The notes below the pieces were generated by a model. It was not told the origin of the DNA. It did no database searches and worked only from the letters and a program-made list of their open reading frames with translations. Both the position numbers and the translations under genes were made by a program. 64,000 nt of DNA from Cyclobacteriaceae bacterium (GTDB taxonomy: Bacteria; Bacteroidota; Bacteroidia; Cytophagales; Cyclobacteriaceae), in contig JAEUTZ010000006.1 of the NCBI GenBank assembly GCA_016787725.1, positions 124,001 to 188,000 of the forward strand, given 5' to 3'. This document shows positions 8,527-17,366 of this stretch, in pieces (position 1 is the stretch's first letter; each line of letters starts with the position of its first letter).

Positions 8527-9600
8527 ATGAAGGTAGTAACCGTGCTAGGTGCCCGTCCCCAATTTATTAAGGCGGCTCCTGTATCCAGGGAATTCAAATC
8601 CGCGGGGATTGAGGAAGTACTTGTTCATACAGGGCAGCACTTTGACCATAATATGAGTCAGGTGTTTTTTGAGGAGATGGAAATTCCTACGCCTCAGTAC
8701 AACCTGGAAATCAGTGGCCTCCATCACGGAGCTATGACAGGCCGGATGCTGGAGAAAATTGAAGTCGCGCTGATGAACGAAAAGCCAGACTGGGTGTTGG
8801 TCTATGGCGATACTAATTCTACGCTGGCCGGGGCGATGGCGGCAGTCAAGTTGCACATTCCCGTAGCGCATGTGGAAGCCGGGTTGCGCAGTTTTGAAAT
8901 GAAGATGCCGGAAGAAGTGAACCGGATTCTGACTGACCGGATTAGCACGCTCTTATTCTGTCCCACCACAACCGCTGTCGATAATCTGGAAGCGGAGGGG
9001 TTTCGCACGTTTGGTAGCCGTCTTATTTTGTCGGGCGATGTGATGTTTGATGCCGTGGAATATTACCGGTCGAGAATTGATACGCACGCTACCGTGTTGG
9101 GTAAAGAAAACGTGAAGGCTCCCTTTTTACTGGCCACCCTGCACCGTGCAGAGAACACCAATGATCCGGTCCGGCTCAGCGCCATCTGTTCTGCTTTAAA
9201 TGCGATTAACCGGCAGGTGTCGATTGTATTGCCTTTGCACCCGCGCACAAAAGCATTTCTTGCCAGCCATCAAATTCAACTGGAGGCGCAAGTGATCGAC
9301 CCGGTCGGGTATTTCGACATGCTTGCGTTGTTACAAGCCTGCAGCCTGGTGTTAACAGACAGTGGTGGGCTGCAGAAGGAAGCGTATTTCTTCGGGAAGT
9401 TTTGCATCACGCTGCGCGACCAAACCGAATGGGTCGAGTTGGTGAAAGCCGGTGCCAATGCCCTGGCGGGCGCAGATTCAACTAAAATTATTGCCCTCTT
9501 TCAGCAACATTACCAACAGCCGGTGGCGATGCGATCAGGATTGTATGGCGATGGGCATGCCGCTGCCAAGATTGCCCGGGAGCTTATTGACTTTCGATGA
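8527..9600 (+). CDS. wecB: UDP-N-acetylglucosamine 2-epimerase (non-hydrolysing)
   Basis: 357 residues, full length. The N-terminal Rossmann start VVTVLGARPQFIKAAP, the HVEAGLRSF segment near residue 117, the HPRTK segment and the DSGGLQKEA motif (about 278-286) are characteristic of the WecB/MnaA family, which interconverts UDP-GlcNAc and UDP-ManNAc for surface polysaccharides. Cytosolic. Its start is one base after the stop of the dehydrogenase gene. Its end overlaps the convergent DUF1573 gene by 17 bases. Confidence 0.93.
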   Translation: MKVVTVLGARPQFIKAAPVSREFKSAGIEEVLVHTGQHFDHNMSQVFFEEMEIPTPQYNLEISGLHHGAMTGRMLEKIEVALMNEKPDWVLVYGDTNSTLAGAMAAVKLHIPVAHVEAGLRSFEMKMPEEVNRILTDRISTLLFCPTTTAVDNLEAEGFRTFGSRLILSGDVMFDAVEYYRSRIDTHATVLGKENVKAPFLLATLHRAENTNDPVRLSAICSALNAINRQVSIVLPLHPRTKAFLASHQIQLEAQVIDPVGYFDMLALLQACSLVLTDSGGLQKEAYFFGKFCITLRDQTEWVELVKAGANALAGADSTKIIALFQQHYQQPVAMRSGLYGDGHAAAKIARELIDFR

Positions 9601-10657
9601 ATCCACTGATGGTAATCCGTTGAACCGGATTGCGCGGATCGTTGCTATAAAGGGTGATGGCTTTGTTCTGGGTTCCAATCCGGCCGGCTGTTGACAACGT
9701 CCAGCGCAGTTTGGTTGACTCGCCCGGTTTTAAGGTATTCTTATCGGTTACAGCTGTCAGGCAGGTACAATTGCTTTGCACAAAGCGCAATTCCAGGTTC
9801 TGCTTGCCGCGATTGGTGAGAATACTTTCCTGGTTCACGTTCGAGCCTTGTTTAACACGAGCGAAGTCAGCCGCGTATTTATCCACCACCAGTGCGGGAG
9901 CTTTCGCCAGCTCATCCGCACTGAGAGTCGGGAAGAACTCTTCGGCCGTAGCGTACACAGAAAATGATTTCACCGGATTCTCTTTATCGGTGGTGACCAC
10001 TTCTATTCGGTCGGACAAGAAACCATATTGAATGCGGGCTTTGGAATTGTAAGCAATTCTGAATGTTCCTGTTTCGCCTGCCTTTAATGACTCCGGTGTG
10101 GTTACTTTTAGATACTCCGGAGCTTCTACTTTTGTAAACCTTATTTCTTCTGTACCGGCATTCTGTACGGCAAACTCTTTCGGTTCCCCGACTTTGTTTA
10201 CATAGATTTTTCCCAGGTTGAAGGAATTATTCCTGAAGCGTAAATGGCCGTTCGATGCTGACAGTAACGCGCCACCCGACAGTTGATCCACCACCGACCC
10301 TTTGATTTGCAGGACGATCGGATTGCGGTCGAAGTCGGTGGTAACCGAAAGGGTTTTGTTAAAATAGCCCGGACGACCTTTCGGATCAAAGCTGGCTTTT
10401 ATATACCCGGACTGACCTGGCGGAATCAGGTCTTTGCTCCAGCCAGGTGTTGTGCAGCCACAGGATGCCTGCACGGAAAGGATTTTTATTGGCCGGGTAC
10501 TGGTGTTGGTAAACGTAAATTCATGTTCGGCAGGTCCGGCAGCTTCCACGATCTCACCGAAGTCGTGGATTTTCTCTTTGAATGAAATGGGCTCCACCAG
10601 TTGCGCATAGCCCTTTGAAAACATCAATAACAACAACCCCAATGCGATCCGTCTCAT
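9584..10657 (-). CDS. Exported DUF1573 protein
   Basis: 357 residues with a signal peptide (cleavage near GYAQ-L). It contains DUF1573 modules, Ig-like domains recognised by the pattern ...FTNTSxxPIKILxVQASCGCTTPxW... (about 45-75); a degenerate middle module is followed by a second typical one near the C-terminus (NRGKQNLELRFVQSNCTCLTAV). The paired Cys residues in CGC and CTC are conserved in the family. DUF1573 domains are common in Bacteroidota periplasmic and surface proteins; function unknown. A TAGTTTTG box lies 5 bases upstream of the start. Confidence 0.85.
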   Translation of the reverse strand: MRRIALGLLLLMFSKGYAQLVEPISFKEKIHDFGEIVEAAGPAEHEFTFTNTSTRPIKILSVQASCGCTTPGWSKDLIPPGQSGYIKASFDPKGRPGYFNKTLSVTTDFDRNPIVLQIKGSVVDQLSGGALLSASNGHLRFRNNSFNLGKIYVNKVGEPKEFAVQNAGTEEIRFTKVEAPEYLKVTTPESLKAGETGTFRIAYNSKARIQYGFLSDRIEVVTTDKENPVKSFSVYATAEEFFPTLSADELAKAPALVVDKYAADFARVKQGSNVNQESILTNRGKQNLELRFVQSNCTCLTAVTDKNTLKPGESTKLRWTLSTAGRIGTQNKAITLYSNDPRNPVQRITISGFIESQ

Positions 10658-10661
10658 GGCG

Positions 10662-10669
10662 CAAAACTA
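10662..10669 (-). promoter_or_regulatory. -7 box TAGTTTTG for the DUF1573 gene
   Basis: Exact TAnnTTTG match on the minus strand, only 5 bases upstream of the ATG at 10657. If used, the transcript would be leaderless or nearly so. Confidence 0.45.
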
Positions 10670-10759
10670 GCAGTTAGGCGTCATATCCTAAACGACCTGT
10701 TGAACTTTATGATGGGCTGTGCTGGCAATTGGCAATACTTCATTTTCTTTGCATCCACT

Positions 10760-11728
10760 ATGGCGCGTATTTTAACGGGAATTCAGAGCAGTGGCCGGCC
10801 CCACCTCGGCAACTTGCTGGGAGCCATCCTTCCGGCAATCAAATTATCACAGCAACCGGGTAATGAGTCTTTCTTTTTCATTGCCGACCTGCATTCGCTT
10901 ACCTCCATCAAAGATGCGAAGCAACGGGTAGCCAATGTGCAGGCGGTAGCCGCGGCCTGGCTGGCGTTCGGGTTTGATGTGGAAAAGAATTTATTGTACC
11001 GGCAAAGCCGCATTCCGGAAGTGTGCGAGTTGACGTGGTACCTGAGTTGCTTAACTCCGTTTCCGATGCTGGCCAATTCGCACTCGTTTAAAGACAAGGC
11101 GGACCGGCTTGCGGATGTGAATGCGGGCTTGTTTACCTATCCGGTGCTGATGACAGCCGACATTATTTTATACGATGCCAACTTTGTGCCGGTCGGTAAA
11201 GACCAACGACAACACCTGGAAATGGCGCGCGACATTGCCAGTTCGTTCAATACCCTTTACGGGGATACGTTTGTGATTCCGGAAGCGAAGATTGAAGAGG
11301 CGGTGATGACCATCCCGGGCACGGACGGCCAGAAGATGAGCAAGTCGTATGGAAACATCATTGACATTTTTTTACCAGACAAGGAATTGCGCAAGCAAAT
11401 TATGTCTATCGTTACAGACAGTACGCCCATGGAGGCACCTAAAAATCCGGATACCGACACGGTGTTTTCGATTTATAAACTTCTGGCTACGGCTGAACAA
11501 ACTACTGCATTGAAACAAAACTACCTGGCAGGAAACTTCGGGTATGGCCATGCCAAACAGGCGTTGTATGAATTGATTCTTCAGAAATATGCCGAGGAGC
11601 GCAAGGCCTTCAATTATTATATGAGCAACCTGCCTGCGCTTGAAAAGAAACTGGAACAGGGCGAGAAGAAAGCAACGACCATCGCCCGGGAGGTGTTGGC
11701 GCGGGTGCGTGCGAAACTCGGGTATTGA
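10760..11728 (+). CDS. trpS: Tryptophanyl-tRNA synthetase
   Basis: 322 residues from the ATG at 10760, which opens the canonical N-terminus ARILTGIQSSGRPHLGN. Class I signatures are the HIGH-equivalent PHLGN (14-18) and the KMSKS loop (192-196). It charges tRNA-Trp in the cytosol and is essential. An upstream in-frame ATG adds 20 residues unlike the family and is rejected. TTTCTTTG (10744-10751), one mismatch from TAnnTTTG, lies 8 bases before the start. Its TGA directly abuts the stop of the convergent hypothetical gene. Confidence 0.96.
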   Translation: MARILTGIQSSGRPHLGNLLGAILPAIKLSQQPGNESFFFIADLHSLTSIKDAKQRVANVQAVAAAWLAFGFDVEKNLLYRQSRIPEVCELTWYLSCLTPFPMLANSHSFKDKADRLADVNAGLFTYPVLMTADIILYDANFVPVGKDQRQHLEMARDIASSFNTLYGDTFVIPEAKIEEAVMTIPGTDGQKMSKSYGNIIDIFLPDKELRKQIMSIVTDSTPMEAPKNPDTDTVFSIYKLLATAEQTTALKQNYLAGNFGYGHAKQALYELILQKYAEERKAFNYYMSNLPALEKKLEQGEKKATTIAREVLARVRAKLGY

Positions 11729-12136
11729 TTACTTGGCAGTCCAGACTATTTGCTGTTGATCTTTGCCAACGTTTAAAATCACCCGCAGCGGGTTGGGGAC
11801 GATAACGAGTTTGGTATCCTTTCCGGGAATGGAGTCCACTTCCACAAACACACCTTCGCTGGCGGCTACTGTAAATTCATTCTTGTCGTTGATTGCATAG
11901 GTCTTGGCCAGGTAAGCAATAGGAAAGAGCACATCGGTGTCGGGGCAATATTTGTCGTGCACATCCTGCAGTACGTCTTCCAGGTACTCCCCATATTTTA
12001 CGTGCAGGGAGTCTTCAAGGTCGTGAAGTTCTTCTTCCAGGTCATCGTATTTGGGATTGTTGTAGTCGATCTTGCTCAACGCATTTCTGCGAATCGCAAT
12101 TTCCTGAATGGCCTTATCGAGTTCCTTCACGTTCAT
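11729..12136 (-). CDS. Hypothetical cytosolic protein, N-terminal coiled coil
   Basis: 135 residues, no signal peptide. Residues 1-60 are strongly charged with heptad-like Leu/Ile (LEEELHDLEDSLHVKYGEYLEDVL), predicting a helical hairpin or coiled coil. The second half is beta-rich (TKLVIVPNPLRVILNVGKDQQQIVW). I do not recognise the family. It stands alone, convergent with trpS at zero spacing and divergent from hppD. TAATCTTG, one mismatch from the -7 consensus, lies about 17 bases upstream of its start. Confidence 0.7.
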   Translation of the reverse strand: MNVKELDKAIQEIAIRRNALSKIDYNNPKYDDLEEELHDLEDSLHVKYGEYLEDVLQDVHDKYCPDTDVLFPIAYLAKTYAINDKNEFTVAASEGVFVEVDSIPGKDTKLVIVPNPLRVILNVGKDQQQIVWTAK

Positions 12137-12196
12137 GACGTCAATTTTTTATCAAGATTATAGAAATGGGGGATAAATTAAAACTAGTGGAATGAT

Positions 12197-12204
12197 TAAT
12201 TTTG
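12197..12204 (+). promoter_or_regulatory. -7 box TAATTTTG for hppD
   Basis: Exact TAnnTTTG match 21 bases before the ATG at 12226. Its G lies within a TTG that could otherwise be mistaken for an upstream start codon. Confidence 0.5.
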
Positions 12205-12225
12205 AAGTCACAAACACGCGGCACC

Positions 12226-13320
12226 ATGAATCCGGATTTTGTACCCATCAACGGCACCGACCACATTGAATTTTATGTGGGCAATGCCAAGCAGGCAGCC
12301 TTGTTCTATCAGCATTGCATGGGGTTTCAGTTGGTGGCCTATGCGGGGCCGGAGACCGGTGTGCGCGACCGGGCTTCATACGTCTTGCAACAGGAGAAGA
12401 TCCGGTTTGTGCTCACCACCAGTTTGCAATCCAATCATGAGATCGCAGATCATGTGCGCACCCATGGCGATGGCGTGAAGGTGCTGGCCTTGTGGGTGGA
12501 CGATGCCACGCGTTCGTTTCGGGAGACTACGCTGCGCGGAGCCGAACCGGCAGCCCCACCCAAAAAACTTACTGATGAATTTGGCGAAGTGATTGTTTCG
12601 TCCATTAAAACGTATGGCGATACGCTGCACACCTTCGTGGAACGAAGCCGCTATAGCGGTCCTTTCCTGCCCGGGTTTAAACCTGTTTCGAGTTCCTTGA
12701 AGGTGACGCCTATTGGATTAAAGTATGTTGATCATTGTGTTGGCAATGTGGAGTTGGGTCAGATGAACCGGTGGGTGAATTTTTATGAGCAGGTGATGGG
12801 ATTTAAGTTGCTGATTACGTTCGATGACAAGGATATCTCCACCGAGTACAGTGCACTCATGTCGAAAGTGGTGTCGAATGGCAACGGTTACATCAAATTT
12901 CCGATAAACGAGCCGGCCAAAGGAAAAAAGAAATCGCAGATTGAAGAGTACCTGGACTTTTATCACGGTGCCGGGGTACAACACATTGCCATTGCCACCG
13001 ATGATATTATTCACACGGTAAGCGAATTGCGTCAACGCGGGGTTGAGTTTTTGCGGGTGCCGGATGTATATTACGATGATGTGCTGGACCGCGTGGGGCA
13101 CATTAACGAAGACCTGCAGGCGTTGAAGAAGCTGAACATTTTAATTGACCGAGATGAAGAGGGGTATCTGTTGCAGATCTTTACCAAGCCGGTCCAGGAT
13201 CGCCCTACCCTCTTCTTTGAAATCATTGAGCGCAATGGCGCCAAGTCGTTTGGAAAAGGAAACTTCAAGGCCTTGTTTGAAGCCATTGAGTTGGAGCAAG
13301 GGCTGCGCGGAAATTTGTGA
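12226..13320 (+). CDS. hppD: 4-hydroxyphenylpyruvate dioxygenase
   Basis: 364 residues, two vicinal-oxygen-chelate domains. The iron ligands of the family can be placed: His at about 170 (YVDHCVGNV), His at about 253 (GVQHIAIAT), and Glu at about 332 (LFFEIIERNG). Converts 4-hydroxyphenylpyruvate to homogentisate in tyrosine catabolism, cytosolic. The ATG at 12226 is preferred to a TTG at 12202 that lies inside the promoter box. Homogentisate dioxygenase is not in the window. The sugar mutase gene follows 30 bases later and may share the transcript. Confidence 0.93.
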   Translation: MNPDFVPINGTDHIEFYVGNAKQAALFYQHCMGFQLVAYAGPETGVRDRASYVLQQEKIRFVLTTSLQSNHEIADHVRTHGDGVKVLALWVDDATRSFRETTLRGAEPAAPPKKLTDEFGEVIVSSIKTYGDTLHTFVERSRYSGPFLPGFKPVSSSLKVTPIGLKYVDHCVGNVELGQMNRWVNFYEQVMGFKLLITFDDKDISTEYSALMSKVVSNGNGYIKFPINEPAKGKKKSQIEEYLDFYHGAGVQHIAIATDDIIHTVSELRQRGVEFLRVPDVYYDDVLDRVGHINEDLQALKKLNILIDRDEEGYLLQIFTKPVQDRPTLFFEIIERNGAKSFGKGNFKALFEAIELEQGLRGNL

Positions 13321-13350
13321 TCTTAATTCGATACTACGGAGAACTTCATC

Positions 13351-15078
13351 ATGGACTTACTTTCTGAATCAACACACCGGGCACAAACCTGGCTGAACAG
13401 TGCGGCAATGGATGCGGCCACAAAGGCGGGCATCCAACAACTCCTCAATCATCCGGACCCAAAAGGGTTAATCGACAGTTTTTACAAAGACCTTGAATTT
13501 GGCACCGGAGGGTTGCGGGGTATCATGGGCGTGGGTTCGAATTGCATGAACCGGTATACCGTAGGTGCTGCTACGCAGGGGTTGGCCAATTATTTACTAA
13601 AATCGGTTACAGGCGAAATCCGGGTTGCCATTGCCTATGATTGTCGTAATAGCAGTCAGGCTTTTGCGCAAATTACAGCCGATGTATTTTCCGCCAATGG
13701 GATTACGGTTTACCTCTTTCCGGAATTGCGGCCCACTCCATTGTTGTCTTTTGCGATCCGCTATTTGAAATGTCATTCGGGCGTGGTGATAACCGCTTCG
13801 CACAATCCGAAAGAGTACAATGGGTATAAAGCGTATTGGGCGGATGGTGCCCAGCTGGTGCCGCCTCACGACAAGAACGTGATTACGGAAGTGAATTCAA
13901 TTGGCGGATTTGAAAACATCCGGTTCAAGGCAGATGTTTCCCGGATTCATGCCATTGGAAAGGAAGTGGAAGATGCCTATTACCGCGAGGTTGAAAAATT
14001 GATTCCAAAGAAAGACAGCATTCAGCGGCAAGCGAACATCCCATTGGTGTATTCCAGTTTGCATGGAGCAGGGATCACCATGGTGCCGGAATGTTTGAAA
14101 CGGCTGGGATTCCGGAACCTGGGGGTGGTGGAAGAACAACAGACACCCGATGGCGATTTCCCAACGGTGCACTCGCCCAATCCCGAAGAGCAATCGGCTA
14201 TGGAGCTCGCGTTGAAGCAGGCCAAAGCGGTACAGGCTGAACTGGTGATGGCTACGGATCCGGATACCGATCGCGTAGGCATTGGCATCCGCGATGATCA
14301 AGGTGCCTTCTTTCTGTTGAATGGCAACCAGGCGTTCAGTCTGATGATGTGGTTTATTATGAAGAACCTGCCGGAGGCAGACCGGAAGACCGGGTACATC
14401 GCCAAGACCATCGTCACCACCGAATTGGTTGACACGATTGCCAGTATGCTGGGCATTGCCTGTTACAATACCCTTACCGGTTTTAAATACATTGCTGAGT
14501 TGATGGGGCAGCTGGAGGGAACGCAGAAGTTTATTGCTGCCGGGGAGGAAAGTTACGGGTACATGGTGGGTGACTTTGTACGCGACAAAGATGCCGTGTC
14601 GGCCTGTGCGTTCTTTGCAGCACTGGCTGCTTCGGCCAAGGATGAGGGCGCGACCTTGTACGACTGGCTGATTCAGATGTACATTGATTTCGGATTTTAT
14701 AAAGAGGGGTTGGTGAACCTGGTGCGCCAAGGGGCGGAAGGTGAGCAGGAGATCAAGCGTATGATGGAGAAATTCAGAACACAACCACCGCTGAAGCTCG
14801 GTGGCCACAAGACCGTGCGCATGTTGGATTATAAGAGTCGGATTGAAAAAGACCTGATTACCGGAAAAGAAACCCAGATTCAACTTCCGGCCTCGGATGT
14901 GCTGCAGTTTTATACAGCCGATGGCAGCAAAATTTCGGTGCGGCCCTCCGGTACGGAGCCGAAGATCAAGTTTTATATCAGTGTGCATACGAAGTTGCCC
15001 TCGAAAAAGGAATTCGAACGAATTGATCAGGAATTGGATCAGAAGATCGCGCAACTTTCGAAGGAGATCGCAGGCTGA
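13351..15078 (+). CDS. Phospho-sugar mutase (phosphoglucomutase/phosphomannomutase)
   Basis: 575 residues, alpha-D-phosphohexomutase superfamily. The phosphoserine loop TASHNP has its serine at about 150, the metal loop DPDTDR is at 303-308, the sugar-specificity loop AGEESYG is at about 396, and the phosphate loop RPSGTEPKIK lies near the C-terminus. The length and DPDTDR loop resemble PgcA-type phosphoglucomutases of Firmicutes and Bacteroidota rather than E. coli Pgm. Interconverts hexose 1- and 6-phosphates and supplies sugar nucleotides. A GGAG ribosome-binding-like sequence precedes the ATG. A 385-codon antisense open frame within it is an artefact of composition. Confidence 0.93.
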   Translation: MDLLSESTHRAQTWLNSAAMDAATKAGIQQLLNHPDPKGLIDSFYKDLEFGTGGLRGIMGVGSNCMNRYTVGAATQGLANYLLKSVTGEIRVAIAYDCRNSSQAFAQITADVFSANGITVYLFPELRPTPLLSFAIRYLKCHSGVVITASHNPKEYNGYKAYWADGAQLVPPHDKNVITEVNSIGGFENIRFKADVSRIHAIGKEVEDAYYREVEKLIPKKDSIQRQANIPLVYSSLHGAGITMVPECLKRLGFRNLGVVEEQQTPDGDFPTVHSPNPEEQSAMELALKQAKAVQAELVMATDPDTDRVGIGIRDDQGAFFLLNGNQAFSLMMWFIMKNLPEADRKTGYIAKTIVTTELVDTIASMLGIACYNTLTGFKYIAELMGQLEGTQKFIAAGEESYGYMVGDFVRDKDAVSACAFFAALAASAKDEGATLYDWLIQMYIDFGFYKEGLVNLVRQGAEGEQEIKRMMEKFRTQPPLKLGGHKTVRMLDYKSRIEKDLITGKETQIQLPASDVLQFYTADGSKISVRPSGTEPKIKFYISVHTKLPSKKEFERIDQELDQKIAQLSKEIAG

Positions 15079-15108
15079 AGCCGATTCCCAAGTCAGGCGT
15101 GATTTAAT

Positions 15109-15116
15109 TATCTTTG
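15109..15116 (+). promoter_or_regulatory. -7 box TATCTTTG for mtaB
   Basis: Exact TAnnTTTG match 9 bases before the ATG at 15126; it supports that start over an in-frame TTG at 15114 inside the box. Confidence 0.5.
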
Positions 15117-15125
15117 CGGTTCGGT

Positions 15126-16442
15126 ATGAAAAAAGTTGCTTTTTATACGCTGGGCTGCAAGCTGAACTATTCTGAAACGTCTACGATTTCGCGGACGTTT
15201 GAGGAGAAGGGGTATCAGAAGGTGGAGTTTACGGACCGGCCGGACATTTTCATTATCAATACCTGCTCCGTTACCGAAAATGCCGACAAGAAATGCCGCA
15301 AGGTGGTGAAAGAGGCGCGGGCCATTTCCCCGGATGCCTATGTGGCCATCATCGGGTGTTATGCACAACTCAAGCCCAAAGAAATTTCTGAAATTCCGGG
15401 TGTGGATGCCGTGCTGGGTGCCGCGGAGAAGTTCCGGCTGGTGGAGTTGCTGGACGGGTTTGTAAGACCAACATCACCCACCGTGTATGCTTCTGAAATT
15501 GAGACGGTGGAGACCTTTAACACTTCGTATTCATTGCACGATCGCACCCGCACCTTTCTGAAGGTACAGGATGGATGCGACTATTCGTGTACGTTTTGTA
15601 CCATTCCATTGGCCCGGGGGTCGAGTCGCAGCGATTCGATTGCCAATCTGGTTGGCCACGCTAATGAAATTGTCGCGGCCGGTGTGAAGGAGATTGTACT
15701 GACAGGCGTGAACACCGGGGACTTTGGGTTGCGGCAAGGCATTCGCCATGAACGCTTCATCGACTTAATCAGGGCGTTGGATGCCGTGGCAGTTGAGCGG
15801 TTCCGGATTTCTTCCATCGAACCCAATTTGTTGAGTGATGATATCATTGATTTTGTAAGTCAGTCAAAGCGGTTTGTTCCACACTTTCATATTCCGTTGC
15901 AGTCGGGCTCGAATGCCATCCTGAAACTGATGCGCAGGCGCTATCAGCGCGAGTTGTATGCGAGCCGCGTTGCGAAGATCAAGGCCGTGATGCCGCATTG
16001 TTGTATCGGGGTGGATGTGATTGTGGGCTTTCCCGGTGAAACGCACGTGCACTTTTTAGAAACGTATCAGTTCCTGAATGAATTAGACATTTCGTACCTG
16101 CATGTGTTCACCTATTCCGAGCGTGCGAATACCGTAGCGAGTACGTTACCCGGAGCAGTATCCATGCGGGAGCGGAATGAGCGTTCGCGGATGCTGCACA
16201 TCCTGTCGGATAAAAAGCGCAGGGCCTTCTACGAAAAGAATCTGAACCAGTCGTTTACCGTGTTGTTTGAAAATGATGTAGAAGACGGGAAGATGCATGG
16301 GTTTACGGAAAACTATATCCGGGTGGCGGCCCACTACGATCCGTTACTGATCAATGAAACAAAAAAGGTCGTGCTTACTGGCATCAATGAGCGCGGGTGT
16401 GTGGAGGTGGAGGAGGAAGTGACGATGATCAATGTGCAATGA
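15126..16442 (+). CDS. mtaB: tRNA t6A37 methylthiotransferase (MtaB)
   Basis: 438 residues. The N-terminal UPF0004 domain carries three cluster-binding Cys (TLGCKLNYSE, NTCSVTENAD, IGCYAQ). The radical-SAM motif CDYSCTFC has cysteines at 151, 155 and 158. A C-terminal TRAM-like segment follows. KLNYSET and NTCSVTENADKK are typical of MtaB rather than MiaB or RimO. It converts t6A to ms2t6A at position 37 of tRNAs with SAM, using two [4Fe-4S] clusters. Monocistronic by appearance: own -7 box, and about 200 repeat-like bases follow. Confidence 0.95.
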   Translation: MKKVAFYTLGCKLNYSETSTISRTFEEKGYQKVEFTDRPDIFIINTCSVTENADKKCRKVVKEARAISPDAYVAIIGCYAQLKPKEISEIPGVDAVLGAAEKFRLVELLDGFVRPTSPTVYASEIETVETFNTSYSLHDRTRTFLKVQDGCDYSCTFCTIPLARGSSRSDSIANLVGHANEIVAAGVKEIVLTGVNTGDFGLRQGIRHERFIDLIRALDAVAVERFRISSIEPNLLSDDIIDFVSQSKRFVPHFHIPLQSGSNAILKLMRRRYQRELYASRVAKIKAVMPHCCIGVDVIVGFPGETHVHFLETYQFLNELDISYLHVFTYSERANTVASTLPGAVSMRERNERSRMLHILSDKKRRAFYEKNLNQSFTVLFENDVEDGKMHGFTENYIRVAAHYDPLLINETKKVVLTGINERGCVEVEEEVTMINVQ

Positions 16443-16651
16443 TCGATGATCAATGATCAATTTTCAATTGTCAATGTTGTACGATTTCTAGGCTGTTTAC
16501 GAAGGCATTGCATTTTATTGATGCTGCTCTGCTGACCATAAGGGGATCCCGGGGCTCGTTTGAAGAGCAATCTACTTTAACCCATGTGAATACTCGCCCG
16601 GGATGACAGCTTCGTTTGAATTGGCCAATTGAGCATCGAATAATTGATCAT
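16443..16651. other. Intergenic stretch with AT dyads and one degenerate GGGATCCCGG REP
   Basis: Convergent gap between mtaB and the ABC ATPase. It starts with overlapping ATGATCAATGATCAA-type dyads, then holds a REP-like unit (16542-16608) and ends with a GAGCATCGAATAATTGATCATT segment. No RNA gene or open frame was recognised. Confidence 0.5.
16542..16608 (+). repeat. REP-like unit, GGGGATCCCG ... CCCGGGATGAC family
   Basis: Begins with GGGGATCCC and ends with CCCGGGATGAC, the same ends as the REP copies at 47.9, 50.0, 50.2, 50.4 and 51.6 kb, but with a longer and unrelated interior. Probably a diverged member. Confidence 0.45.
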
Positions 16652-17308
16652 TTATTTTCCCTGCATGCGACCGTCTTTGATTTCGAGTTTGCGGTCGGTC
16701 ATGGCAGCAAATTCCTGGTTATGGGTAACGATGACGAAGGTTTGATTGAATTCATCGCGCAGTTTGAAGAAGAGTTGGTGGAGGTCGCGGGCGTTGTTGG
16801 AGTCGAGGTTGCCGCTGGGTTCATCGGCAAAGATCAGGGCGGGTTCGTTGATGAGGGCGCGGGCTACGGCCACGCGTTGTTGTTCCCCGCCCGAAAGTTC
16901 GGAGGGTTTGTGATCGGCCCGGGGTTCCAGGCCTAAGGTCGATAGTAATTGGTTGGCGCGGGCTTTAATCTTGACATTATCCTTCTTTGCGATCCAGCCG
17001 GGGATCATCACGTTTTCGAGGGCGGAGAATTCGGGCAGGAGGTTGTGAAACTGAAATACGAAGCCGAGGTTCTGATTGCGGAAGTCGGCCAGCGATTTTG
17101 AGGATTGACTAAACACATCGCGGCCGTTGAGTTCCACCTTGCCGGCATCGGGTTTATCGAGGGTGCCGAGGATGTGGAGCAAGGTACTCTTTCCGGCCCC
17201 GGAGGCGCCTACGATGGCGATTACTTCCCCTTTGCGGATTTCGAGGTCCACTCCCTTCAGCACATTGAGTGCCCCGTATGATTTCTTCAGTCCTTCTGCG
17301 TGCAGCAT
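16652..17308 (-). CDS. ABC transporter ATP-binding protein (LolD/MacB type)
   Basis: 218 residues, a single nucleotide-binding domain. Walker [10 protein letters not shown] at 34-42, Q-loop [10 protein letters not shown], signature LSGGEQQRV, Walker [14 protein letters not shown], and the switch His in VTHN. This Q-loop and signature are typical of LolD/MacB/FtsE-type ATPases that act with FtsX-like permeases on lipoprotein release, efflux or cell-wall tasks. No permease gene is adjacent, so the substrate cannot be assigned. Cytosolic face of the inner membrane. A TAGTTTTG box at 17354-17361 points to it. Confidence 0.9.
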   Translation of the reverse strand: MLHAEGLKKSYGALNVLKGVDLEIRKGEVIAIVGASGAGKSTLLHILGTLDKPDAGKVELNGRDVFSQSSKSLADFRNQNLGFVFQFHNLLPEFSALENVMIPGWIAKKDNVKIKARANQLLSTLGLEPRADHKPSELSGGEQQRVAVARALINEPALIFADEPSGNLDSNNARDLHQLFFKLRDEFNQTFVIVTHNQEFAAMTDRKLEIKDGRMQGK

Positions 17309-17353
17309 GGTTTTACTTCTTGAATTAAAGGTTTAAAAAAAGTAGCTTGCCTC

Positions 17354-17361
17354 CAAAACTA
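17354..17361 (-). promoter_or_regulatory. -7 box TAGTTTTG for the ABC ATPase gene
   Basis: Exact TAnnTTTG match on the minus strand, 45 bases upstream of the ATPase start, in the 58-base divergent region shared with sucC. Confidence 0.4.
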
Positions 17362-17366
17362 ATGGT

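Noticed and set aside
13897-15054. 385-codon open frame antisense to the phospho-sugar mutase gene
   Set aside because: The sense frame carries all catalytic motifs of the mutase; the antisense product resembles no family and follows from codon bias of the sense strand.
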